Positions 34,799 to 42,934 of a stretch of 64,000 bases of DNA are shown in pieces. Below the pieces are notes generated by a model. The model saw nothing but the letters and a program-made list of their open reading frames with translations, had not been told where the DNA came from and made no database searches. A program made the translations under genes and the position numbers. The first letter of the stretch is position 1. The number at the start of each line of letters is the position of its first letter. Source of the stretch: Streptomyces sp. CB02261 (lineage in GTDB: Bacteria > Actinomycetota > Actinomycetes > Streptomycetales > Streptomycetaceae); NCBI RefSeq assembly GCF_001905665.1, contig NZ_LIVX01000006.1, forward strand, positions 62,001 through 126,000. The letters are read 5' to 3'.

Positions 34799-36004
34799 TT
34801 ACCAGGTCACCGGTAGTCCCACCGGCCCGCGGATGAGCACGTTCCTCTGCCACATGACCTCGCCGGGGTCAACTGCCAGCCGGAGGTCCGGTAGCCGCTC
34901 GACCAGGGTGGTCAGGAGCAGCTCCGCCTCCAGCCGGGCCAGCAGCGGTGCCACGCAGTGGTGGGGACCGTACCCGAAGGCCAGGTGGGGCGGGCCCTGG
35001 CGGCCGAGGTCGATGCGGCCCGGCTCGGGGTAGCACGACTCGTCCCAGTTGGCCGCCACGTACGAGACGTACACGGCCTCACCCCGACGGATCTGGACCC
35101 CGCCCACCTCGACGTCCTCGGTGGCGACGCGTGGCTGTCCCACGCCGTGCTTGTGCGGAATCCAGCGCAGCAGCTCCTCCACGGCAGCCGGTACGGCCCG
35201 CGGGTCCGACCGCAGCCGGCTCATCAGGCCGTCGTGGGTCAGGAGTACGTACATCATGTTCGAGGTGTGATTGCGGACGGCGTGCCAGCCGTTCAGTCCC
35301 ATCAGCACCGCCAGGGCGAGCATTTCCTCCTCCTCGATCTGGCCACTGGCGACCGCGGCTGCCAACGTGCTCGTGAGATCATCCTCCGGCCGGGCCCGGC
35401 GCTCGCGGGCCAGCTCCCGGAACAAGGCGCGGGCGGCCTCCTTGGCCTGACGGGCCCGCTCGACGCCTGCCTCGTCCGTCGCCCTCGTCAGCACGGTGTC
35501 CGCCCAGACCCGCAGGCGCAGCCGGTCTGCCTCCGCCACGCCCAGCACCGCTCCGATGACGTGCAGGGGGAACGGCGAGGTCACCTGCCGTACGAGGTCC
35601 GCGGGTGGCCCCGACGCCACCATACGGTCGATCAGGCCGTCGAGCACAGCCTGCGCGCGCGGACGCAGTGCCGCCATGCCCGAGCGGTTGAACGCCGACG
35701 AGACCACGGAACGGACCCGGGTGTGGTCGGGGGGATCCACGAAGCTGACCGCCCGGTCCAGCGGCACGAGGTACCTGTTCATGCTCGGCAGCGGCCGGCC
35801 GACGATGTCCCGGCTGAACCGGGGGTCGGAGGTGACGAACCGGACCACGTCGTGCCGCGTCGCCAGCCAGCACTCACCAGGTGTCCCGTGCAGCAGCCGG
35901 ACCCGGACGACCGGCGCTTCCCGCAGTGCCTCGTGGAGGAACGGGTCGAAGTCCAGCGCCGCCAGGTCGACGGCCTCGTACACGGGGGGAGCGGTGTCCC
36001 GCAT
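34799..36004 (-). CDS. Cytochrome P450 of the rppA operon
   Basis: The 401-residue P450 has the haem-binding motif FGYGPHHCVAPLLARLE (Cys ligand near residue 352) and PPDHTRVRSVVSSAF typical of bacterial P450s. The final Gly of FxxGxHxCxG is Ala here. The I-helix reads LMGLNGWHAVRNHTSN and lacks the usual (A/G)Gx(D/E)T acid-alcohol pair. Its ATG shares one base with the cupin stop (TGATG), so it is translationally coupled. Together with the type III polyketide synthase it probably couples or oxidises tetrahydroxynaphthalene/flaviolin-type phenols, as in the S. griseus and S. coelicolor rppA neighbourhoods. Confidence 0.9.
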   Translation of the reverse strand: MRDTAPPVYEAVDLAALDFDPFLHEALREAPVVRVRLLHGTPGECWLATRHDVVRFVTSDPRFSRDIVGRPLPSMNRYLVPLDRAVSFVDPPDHTRVRSVVSSAFNRSGMAALRPRAQAVLDGLIDRMVASGPPADLVRQVTSPFPLHVIGAVLGVAEADRLRLRVWADTVLTRATDEAGVERARQAKEAARALFRELARERRARPEDDLTSTLAAAVASGQIEEEEMLALAVLMGLNGWHAVRNHTSNMMYVLLTHDGLMSRLRSDPRAVPAAVEELLRWIPHKHGVGQPRVATEDVEVGGVQIRRGEAVYVSYVAANWDESCYPEPGRIDLGRQGPPHLAFGYGPHHCVAPLLARLEAELLLTTLVERLPDLRLAVDPGEVMWQRNVLIRGPVGLPVTW

Positions 36005-36606
36005 CACTGACTCCTCGCCGGCCGGTCGTGGCGCAGCGGGGTGAGCTGCTCGATGTCGTAGCGGCGGCGCAGGGCCGCGATGGCGGTGTGGTCGGTGGGT
36101 CCTCCGGCGGACAGGATGTCCATGAGCTCCTCGAAGTACCGTTCGTGGTCCGGCGGCGGGGACGACTGGAAGAACATCCTCGCCGGGGCTTCGGTGGGGT
36201 TGGCGAACGCGTGCGGGCAGCCCGGCGGGACCAGGATGACCGTGCCGGGGGTGGCGCGGACCACACGCTCCCCCTGCGTGGACCGCCACCCGCGCCAGCC
36301 GTCGGGAGTCCGCACGCGCGGCTCGAAGGCGAGGACGTCGAGTTCCCCTTCGAGTACGTAGAAGAGCTCCTCGCTGCGGGTGTGGACGTGCGCGCCGACG
36401 TCGAAGCCGGGCGGTACGACGACCTCGAAGCTCGATGCGCTGCGCGACTGTTCGCCGGTCACCTTGAACGTCACCTGCTGCGCGGCGGTACGGAGCGTGC
36501 GGCCACCGCCGGGCGGCACGATCAGGCCGCCGGGCGGCCGCGGGCCTGCGGGGGATGTGGCGGAGGTGGCGGATGCGGTCGTGGTGTCTGCTTCGGGAAG
36601 GGTCAT
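36004..36606 (-). CDS. Cupin protein of the rppA operon, putative quinone-forming oxygenase
   Basis: The 200-residue protein has a Ser/Thr/Ala-rich N-terminus and a cupin barrel (GFDVGAHVHTRSEELFYVLE, GELDVLAF, TPGTVILVPPGCPHAFANPT). Histidines in HVHTRSEE and PHAF mark the metal or active-site pocket. Cupins in this position in Streptomyces (MomA type) convert tetrahydroxynaphthalene to flaviolin; assigning that activity here rests on context. It overlaps rppA upstream (ATGA) and the P450 downstream (TGATG). Confidence 0.85.
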   Translation of the reverse strand: MTLPEADTTTASATSATSPAGPRPPGGLIVPPGGGRTLRTAAQQVTFKVTGEQSRSASSFEVVVPPGFDVGAHVHTRSEELFYVLEGELDVLAFEPRVRTPDGWRGWRSTQGERVVRATPGTVILVPPGCPHAFANPTEAPARMFFQSSPPPDHERYFEELMDILSAGGPTDHTAIAALRRRYDIEQLTPLRHDRPARSQ

Positions 36607-37655
36607 GGCGTACGGCTCCAGCGGCCCAGCGTCATCTCGGCGGTGATGCCCGGCCCGAATCCGGCCAGCAGGCCGCGCGCGCGGTCGGCGGCGCCGCCCT
36701 CGTCGAACAGACGGCGCAGCGCGTCCAGTACGACGACGCTCGCCACGTTTCCGTACTCGGTGAGCGTGGCCCGGCTGAAGCGGAAGGCGTCCGGGGGCAC
36801 ACCCAGGTACTTGCTGAGGTCGTCGAGGATCCGCGGCCCCCCGGCGTGCACGATGTAGAAGTCGAGATCGGACACGTCCCAGCCGTGACCGTCGGCGAGT
36901 GCGCGCAGCGCGGGGGCGAGCGGCTCCATGGTGCCGGGCACCCGCTTGTCGAGCAGGAAGTGGAAGCCGGTGGCGCGTACGTCGTACGCGATCCAGTCCT
37001 CGGTGCCCGGCACCAGGTACGAGCCGTTTCGCTCCAGATGGATGCCGGCTCCGCCCTTCCCGCGGACCACTGCGGCGGCCACACCGTCGCCGAACAAGCC
37101 GTTGGACAGCAGCGATCCGATGCCGATGTCGGTGGGCTGGTAGCACAGGGAACAGAACTCACAGGCCACGATCAGCGCGTTCGCCTCCGGGTAGGCCGTG
37201 CAGAAGTCGTGCGCCCGGTTGATGGCGGCGCCGCCGGCCGCGCAGCCCAGCTGGGCGATCGGCAGCTGTCGGGTGGTGGAGGGAAGCCCCAGCGAGTTGA
37301 TGAGCCAGGCGGTGAGCGAGGGCATCATGAACCCGGTGCAGGACACGTAGATGACCAGGTCGATGTCGGCGGCGCGCAGCGAGGCGTCCTCCAGCGCCCG
37401 CCGTACGACCAGGGGCACGCGGGCCTTGGCCTCTGCCGCGTAGAGCCGGTTGCGCTCTTCGAAGCCAGGGTGTGCGAGCGTCTCTTCGACCGGTCGCACG
37501 AGGTGGCGGGTCCGTACCCCGGTGTTCTCGATCAGGCGGAGCGAGAGTCCTAGTCGGGGGTGGTCGGCATGGCGCGAGCGCGCGAGCTCAAGCGTCTCCT
37601 CCACGGTGATGACGTGTTCCGGAACCGACACGGCCGGCCGACATAACGTCGCCAC
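36603..37655 (-). CDS. rppA: Type III polyketide synthase (tetrahydroxynaphthalene synthase)
   Basis: The 350-residue enzyme is an RppA-type type III PKS. Motifs include VATLCRPAVSVPEHVIT at the start, the catalytic Cys in AQLGCAAGGAAINRAH, EFCSLCYQPTD, the catalytic His in FYIVHAGGPRIL and Asn in LTEYGNVAS, ending AGFGPGITAEM. It condenses five malonyl-CoA units to 1,3,6,8-tetrahydroxynaphthalene, precursor of flaviolin and dark polymers. GTG 37655 is chosen because known RppA proteins start at the equivalent (M)ATLCRP; the frame is open further upstream. It heads a three-gene coupled operon. Confidence 0.96.
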   Translation of the reverse strand: MATLCRPAVSVPEHVITVEETLELARSRHADHPRLGLSLRLIENTGVRTRHLVRPVEETLAHPGFEERNRLYAAEAKARVPLVVRRALEDASLRAADIDLVIYVSCTGFMMPSLTAWLINSLGLPSTTRQLPIAQLGCAAGGAAINRAHDFCTAYPEANALIVACEFCSLCYQPTDIGIGSLLSNGLFGDGVAAAVVRGKGGAGIHLERNGSYLVPGTEDWIAYDVRATGFHFLLDKRVPGTMEPLAPALRALADGHGWDVSDLDFYIVHAGGPRILDDLSKYLGVPPDAFRFSRATLTEYGNVASVVVLDALRRLFDEGGAADRARGLLAGFGPGITAEMTLGRWSRTP

Positions 37656-38089
37656 ATGCAACACCCTCTTCCTCTCGGGCCCACCAGGGCGCCCGGTCCG
37701 GCTCAACTCGCTGAGTAACGATCACCGTCGGTATGGGTCACAGCGGTCCGCAGCTGGCACCGCGGTGTGGAACGAGGGACGGAAGTGAGACGGTGGCAGC
37801 AAGACCGCCCGGTCATGCCGAGTCCGACTTGCTGGGTGGTTTCGGCGTCGCTGTGGGCGTCGCCGCTGGCCCTTGGACGGCCCGCGGGGTCGAAGCCGCA
37901 CGGAACTCGACCCGTCCAGGCGGTTGCACGGCAGCGGCGGGTGCCGGGGCCGGATGATCACGTCCCGGGGTTCGATGTCCTGAGCCCCTGCGGCCGTTTG
38001 CGCGGACGATCTTGAGCGGGCAGCATGGTCCGACGACGGGGCGCCGTGGCCGTCGGGGAGTCGCGGCGGCCGGGCGGGAGGAGCACGGA
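37656..38089. other. Divergent upstream region of rppA and the SGNH hydrolase
   Basis: This 434-base stretch has no coding signal. It must carry the promoters of both flanking genes. I could not pick out an unambiguous consensus. GGGAGGAGC near 38078 is the ribosome binding site of the hydrolase gene. Confidence 0.5.
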
Positions 38090-38698
38090 ATGATCAGGCT
38101 GGCGGACGTCCCCATGACCTGGGTGGCGACAGGCGACAGCATCACCCAGGGTGTCCTGCACACCCACGGCGGCCGCAGCTGGGTCGAGCACCTGCACGAG
38201 CGGGTCCGCTGGCAGCTGGACCGGCTCACCGACATCGTGGTCAACACCGGTGTGTCCGGCTGGGGCGCAGTCGATGTGCTGGCAGCCCACGAGCGGCTCA
38301 TCGGCCGGTTCGAGCCCGATGTGCTGTCCGTGTCCCTCGGCACCAACGACTGCCTCGCCGGGGAGGACGGCCTGCCGGCGTTCCACGACGCGATGCGCCG
38401 GATCGTCGCCGGGGTGAGCCCGCGGACGCAGGTCGTGCTGCACACACCCGCCCTGGTCGGCTTCTCGGGCCGGGAGCGGCGCTCAGCACTTCCCGCGTAC
38501 TGCCAGGCCGTTCGGGAGATCGCCGAGGACACCGGCGCGCTGCTCGTGGACCACGAGACGCACTGGCGGAAGCACCACGGCACGGCCGACCCCATCGCAT
38601 GGCTCGACGACGCGGCCCACCCCAACGCGGTCGGCCACCTGCACATGGCCGAACACACCCTGCGTACGCTGGGCCTCGGCGGGCTTGACCCCCTCTAG
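38090..38698 (+). CDS. SGNH/GDSL hydrolase
   Basis: The 202-residue cytosolic protein shows SGNH block I (VATGDSITQGV with the nucleophile Ser), block II/III (NTGVSGWGAVD and SLGTNDCLAGE with the oxyanion Asn), and block V (DDAAHPNAVGHLHMAEH with Asp and His). It is a small esterase, lipase or sugar-ester hydrolase; the substrate is unknown. There is no signal peptide. GGGAGGAGC precedes the ATG. It is divergent from rppA. Confidence 0.93.
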   Translation: MIRLADVPMTWVATGDSITQGVLHTHGGRSWVEHLHERVRWQLDRLTDIVVNTGVSGWGAVDVLAAHERLIGRFEPDVLSVSLGTNDCLAGEDGLPAFHDAMRRIVAGVSPRTQVVLHTPALVGFSGRERRSALPAYCQAVREIAEDTGALLVDHETHWRKHHGTADPIAWLDDAAHPNAVGHLHMAEHTLRTLGLGGLDPL

Positions 38699-39062
38699 GA
38701 GCTGCCCTACGGGTCGAGCGGTTCTGCCAGTCGATGAGGTCCGGGGCGAGGTGTGCCTCGCGTCGGCCTGGCTGGTCCCATGGGGCAGCAGGCTGACGAG
38801 CCGTGGCCTGTGTCTGGCGAGGCCCGCGGTCGTGGCCGGCGCCCTGTCGGCATCCGCCACCACCGACAGCTTCTGGTTCCACCGGGACGCAGGTTTCGCC
38901 TTCGCCTGCAGTCGCGGGGCCGCCCGCGCCCACCTGGTGAGAACCCCGCCGGAGCCGGGCCGCCCGCGGGTATGACCGGTGATTCGCGCGATGCGGGAGG
39001 AGCACGCAGGCCTCGAGACTGCGGTGCTCCAGTCACCACCCGACCCCCGCACGGAGGTACCG

Positions 39063-40682
39063 ATGCCCGATTCGTACACGAGGCACACGGCAAGGACGGC
39101 GCGACGATCCCCGTCGTGGAAACGCCGCTTACGGGGTGCGCTGGCGAGCGCGCTCCTGCTGTCGGCGACCGGGCTGGGCGCCGTGCCCGCCGCGGCCGCT
39201 CCGGCGGCCGACGACACGACCGTCACCACCCGCTACGGGCAGGTGCGGGGGACAGCGGGTGAGAGGGCCGACGACTACCTCGGCATCCCCTACGCCGCGC
39301 CGCCCGTCGGCGGCCTGCGCTGGAAGCCGCCCGCCGCACCCGCGCGCTGGACGGGAGTCCGGGACGCCGCGACTCCCGGCAACCCCTGTATGCAGACGGA
39401 CTCGTCGACCCCCTGGGGTGATCTGGCCGGACCGGGCACCCCCAGCGAGGACTGCCTCTACCTCAACGTCCACACGCCCGCCGAGCGCTCCCTGCGCGCC
39501 CGTCCCGTGATGGTCTGGATCCACGGCGGCGGCTTCACCATCGGTTCCGGGACCTTCTACGACGGCGGGGAACTGGCCGCTCGGGGCGACGTGGTCGTCG
39601 TCACCCTCAACTACCGTCTCGGCGCCTTCGGTTACCTCGCCCACCCGGGCCTGGCGGGAGAGTCGGCGGACGGCATCTCCGGCAACTACGGTCTCCTCGA
39701 CCAACAGGCGGCCCTGCGCTGGGTGCGGCAGAACATCGCCGCCTTCGGCGGCGACGCCGGCAACGTCACGGTCTTCGGCGAGTCGGCGGGCGGCGGCAGC
39801 GTCTGCCAGCACCTCGTCTCCCCCCGCGCGACCGGCCTCTTCGACCGTGCCATCGCCCAGTCGGGCTGCGGCTTCCCACTGCCCACCCAGGAGTCGCAGC
39901 AGCGCACGGGCGCGACCTGGGCCGGCTCCCTGGGCTGCGCCGATGTCGCCTGCCTGCGCGGTAAGCCCGCCGGCGAGCTGCTCACGGCCTCGACGAGCCC
40001 CACCGCCCGCTGGGTACCCAACGTCGACGGCCGGGTCGTCCCGCTCCAGATCGCCGACGCGCTGGAGAGCGGCAGGTTCCACCGCGTGCCCGTCCTCCAG
40101 GGCACCACCGCCGACGAGGGCCGGCTCACCGTGGCATCCACCTACGACCTGGCCGGGCGCAAGCTCACCGCAGCGGGGTACCCGGTGGCCGTCCGCGCCC
40201 TGTACGGCGAGCGTGCCGACGCAATCCTGGCCCGCTACCCGCTGTCGGACCACGGCTCCCCCGCCGAGGCACTCGGCGCGATCCTCACCGACTCGCAGTT
40301 CGCCTGCCTCCAGTCCCGCACGGCGCGGCTGATGGCCGGCCACACCCGGTCCTACCAGTACGAGTTCGCCGACGGCGGCGCCATGGACCACCTCGACCTG
40401 CCGGTCGGCTTCCCCCTAGGCGCCCCGCACGGCTCCGAGATCCGGTACGTGTTCGGCGGCGTCTCGGGCACCCCCGCCCAGAACTCTCTGGCCTCCACGA
40501 TGCTCGGCTACTGGACCAACTTCGCCCACACGGGCATCCCGTACGCGACGGACGCCCCCCGCTGGAACCAGTACCCGAAGGTGCAGGTGCTCGCGCCCGA
40601 GGCGATCACCGCATCGACGACGTTCCCCGGGGACCACATGTGCGACCTGTGGCTCCCGGAAGGTGTGACCGCCCGACGCTGA
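39063..40682 (+). CDS. Secreted type-B carboxylesterase
   Basis: The 539-residue protein has a long signal peptide (RRSPSWKRRLRGALASALLL then SATGLGAVPAAAAP) and a type-B carboxylesterase/lipase fold. Landmarks are the nucleophile elbow VFGESAGGGSV, the oxyanion loop IHGGGF, EDCLYLNVHTP, and the catalytic His region PHGSEIRYVF. It hydrolyses carboxylic esters outside the cell. GGAGG five bases upstream fixes the ATG at 39063. Confidence 0.95.
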   Translation: MPDSYTRHTARTARRSPSWKRRLRGALASALLLSATGLGAVPAAAAPAADDTTVTTRYGQVRGTAGERADDYLGIPYAAPPVGGLRWKPPAAPARWTGVRDAATPGNPCMQTDSSTPWGDLAGPGTPSEDCLYLNVHTPAERSLRARPVMVWIHGGGFTIGSGTFYDGGELAARGDVVVVTLNYRLGAFGYLAHPGLAGESADGISGNYGLLDQQAALRWVRQNIAAFGGDAGNVTVFGESAGGGSVCQHLVSPRATGLFDRAIAQSGCGFPLPTQESQQRTGATWAGSLGCADVACLRGKPAGELLTASTSPTARWVPNVDGRVVPLQIADALESGRFHRVPVLQGTTADEGRLTVASTYDLAGRKLTAAGYPVAVRALYGERADAILARYPLSDHGSPAEALGAILTDSQFACLQSRTARLMAGHTRSYQYEFADGGAMDHLDLPVGFPLGAPHGSEIRYVFGGVSGTPAQNSLASTMLGYWTNFAHTGIPYATDAPRWNQYPKVQVLAPEAITASTTFPGDHMCDLWLPEGVTARR

Positions 40683-41154
40683 ACGGCGCCGGACGCGCGG
40701 CCCCGGCACCCAGAAGATCGGGAGCCGGGACCGCCGGGCGTTGCCACCGAGAGGCGAGCAGAGGCGGATGTCCGGCAGACACCTGGGCAGCCCGGGTATG
40801 CAGCCACGCGACGGCTCGCCCGAGTACTCCGCGGCGGCGGCATCACGGTTCCGGAGGAGCCTCGCGCAACAGCCGCAGCATCGAGGGCATCAGCCTCCAT
40901 CGCGGCCTCCCGGGCTCCACCGGCTCCGCCGGAACCCCTCACCACCACCGGCCCCTCCCCCGGCCCAGGCGCGGAGGGCGTCGGTGTCGTGGGGTTGGCT
41001 CGGGTCGAGCCAGGCGTCGTAGTGGTCCGGGGCGAGGGCGAGTGGCATGCGGGGGTGTACCACCCTGGATGTGCTCGTGGCAGAGCGGCTCTCCCGGCGC
41101 GCGGATGCCCGACCAGCTCGTCGGGAGCCGCCACCCGACCTCCCGGCGGCCCGT
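40683..41154. other. Debris region with a decayed DUF5954/SRAP copy
   Basis: No intact gene lies between the esterase and the amidohydrolase. Part of it (40881-41060) is a degraded copy of sequence from 9480-9950 and is listed separately. The rest shows nothing recognisable. Confidence 0.5.
40881..41060 (-). pseudogene. Fused fragments of DUF5954 (start) and SRAP (middle) genes
   Basis: Bases 40881-40970 resemble the first codons of the DUF5954 gene (EAAMEADALDAAA on the minus strand). Bases 40972-41060 resemble the SRAP codons around HPRMPLALTPEHYDTWLDPS. In the intact locus these pieces are separated by about 300 bases (9572-9870); here they are joined, so an internal deletion occurred after duplication or transfer. 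Confidence 0.6.
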
Positions 41155-42840
41155 TCAGTGCGCGCCGGGGGCCGCCGTACGCCCGTCCGCGCTGTAGACC
41201 CTCACGCCGCCGACGTACGTCTCGACCGTGCGGACCGCGTGGAGGTCGGTGGTGGCGATGGCGAACGGGTCGCGGTCCAGGACCGCGAGGTCGGCGAGAC
41301 GGCCGACCGCGATCACACCGGCGTCGTCCTGATGGTTGACCCATGCCGAACCGGCCGTGTAGGCGGCGAGGGCGTCACTGAGAGCCAGGCGCTGTTCGGG
41401 CAGGAACGGGGGGCGCAGATCCGGTTCGCCCAGCTCCTCCGCCCACACCTGGCGGTTGACGGCGACGTGGATGCCGTGCCAGGGGTCGGGGCTGGAGACG
41501 AACCAGTCGCTGCCCGCCGCGAGGACGGCGCCGGCCGCGTGCAGGGCTCCGAAGGGGTACTGGCGCCGCCCCCGTTCCTCGCCGAGGAAGGGCAGCGTGA
41601 GCTCGTCCATCGCCGGTTCGTGCGCGGCCCACAGCGGCTGCATGTTCGCGGCGGCGCGCAGGGTGCGGAATCGGGGGATGTCGTCGGGGTGCACCACCTG
41701 GAGGTGGGCCAGGTGGTGGCGCAGGCCGGTGTGGCCGTGCGCGGCGACGGCCGCTTCGAGCGAGTTCAGCGCCTCGCGGACCGCCCGGTCGCCCAGGGCG
41801 TGGAAGTGGATCTGGAATCCGTGGCCGTCGAGGGCGATCACGGCGTCGCGGAGCACGGCCGGGTCGACCATGGAGATCCCGGCGTTGTCTCCCGGGCAGC
41901 CGCAGGAGTCCAGGTAGGGCTCCAGCATGGCGGCGGAGAAGTTCTCCACCACGCCGTCCTGCATGATCTTGACGCTGCCGGCGGTGAAGCGCCGGCCCCC
42001 GGCAGCCTTCTCGCGGCGGGCGAGCAGCGAGTCGATCTGGCCGAGGTCCTGGTCGCGTTCCCACCAGAGCGCTCCGCGCACCCGTGCGGTCAACGAGCCG
42101 TCTGCGTCGCAGGCGAGGTAGGTGTCGAGGGGGTCGGGGAAGCCCGCGTACGTGCCGACGAGGGCGTCCTGCCAGCCGGTGATCCCGAGCGAGTGCAGCA
42201 GTTCCTGGGCGGCGAGGAGCCCGGCTCGGGCTTCGGCCGCCGAGGCGGGGGGCACGAGGGCGCCGACGATGGTCATGGCGCCCTCGTGCAGTACGCCGGT
42301 GGGTTCCCCGGTGGCGTCGCGCTCGATGCGGCCGTCCGCCGGATCGGGTGTGTGCCGGTCGACCCCGGCCAGGGCGAGGGCGCGGGAGTTCGCCCATGCC
42401 GAGTGTCCGTCGCGGACGGGGAAGTAGGCGGGCCGGTCGGGGAGGATGTCGTCGAGCTGGTCGCGGTGCGGCAGACCGCCCGGAAAGGCGTCGAAGGACC
42501 AGCCGCTGCCCTTGATCCAGGCGGCTCCTGGGTGGGCGGCGGCGTAGGCGGCGATCGTGGCTCGGTAGTCGCGGGCGGTGCGGCCCGTGCTCAGGTCGCA
42601 TCCGAGCATGCCGATCCCGGCGATGACCGGGTGGACGTGGGCGTCGGTGAACCCGGGCTGTACGAACCGGCCGCCGAGGTCGGTCACCTCGGTGCGCGGG
42701 CCGATGTGCTCGCGGACCTCCCGGTCGGTGCCGAGGGCGGTGATCCGGCCGCCGGTGACGGCCAGTGCCGATATCCGGTGGCGTACGGGGGATGCCGTCC
42801 AGATGGTGCCGTTGAGGAGGACGAGGTCTGCGTGGCGCAT
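41155..42840 (-). CDS. Amidohydrolase (YtcJ-like)
   Basis: The 561-residue enzyme is an amidohydrolase of the YtcJ/imidazolonepropionase-like type. Metal ligands are visible in FTDAHVHPV (HxH), FSAAMLEPY/FQIHFHALGD and HLAHLQVVHP, and the late acid in LAAGSDWFVSS. It carries the usual beta-sandwich start (LVLLNGTIWTASP) and end (DLAVLDRDPFAI). It probably deaminates or deacylates a small metabolite. The permease behind the divergent TetR regulator lies immediately upstream, and the three likely form one catabolic unit. Confidence 0.93.
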   Translation of the reverse strand: MRHADLVLLNGTIWTASPVRHRISALAVTGGRITALGTDREVREHIGPRTEVTDLGGRFVQPGFTDAHVHPVIAGIGMLGCDLSTGRTARDYRATIAAYAAAHPGAAWIKGSGWSFDAFPGGLPHRDQLDDILPDRPAYFPVRDGHSAWANSRALALAGVDRHTPDPADGRIERDATGEPTGVLHEGAMTIVGALVPPASAAEARAGLLAAQELLHSLGITGWQDALVGTYAGFPDPLDTYLACDADGSLTARVRGALWWERDQDLGQIDSLLARREKAAGGRRFTAGSVKIMQDGVVENFSAAMLEPYLDSCGCPGDNAGISMVDPAVLRDAVIALDGHGFQIHFHALGDRAVREALNSLEAAVAAHGHTGLRHHLAHLQVVHPDDIPRFRTLRAAANMQPLWAAHEPAMDELTLPFLGEERGRRQYPFGALHAAGAVLAAGSDWFVSSPDPWHGIHVAVNRQVWAEELGEPDLRPPFLPEQRLALSDALAAYTAGSAWVNHQDDAGVIAVGRLADLAVLDRDPFAIATTDLHAVRTVETYVGGVRVYSADGRTAAPGAH

Positions 42841-42934
42841 GTGCGGGGCTCCGGTGGGTGGGGTGGGTGGGAGAAATAGGTGGGGTGGGTGGGAGGGGGC
42901 TTGGGCAGGCGTGCCGGCGTCCTCCGGGCCGCGG

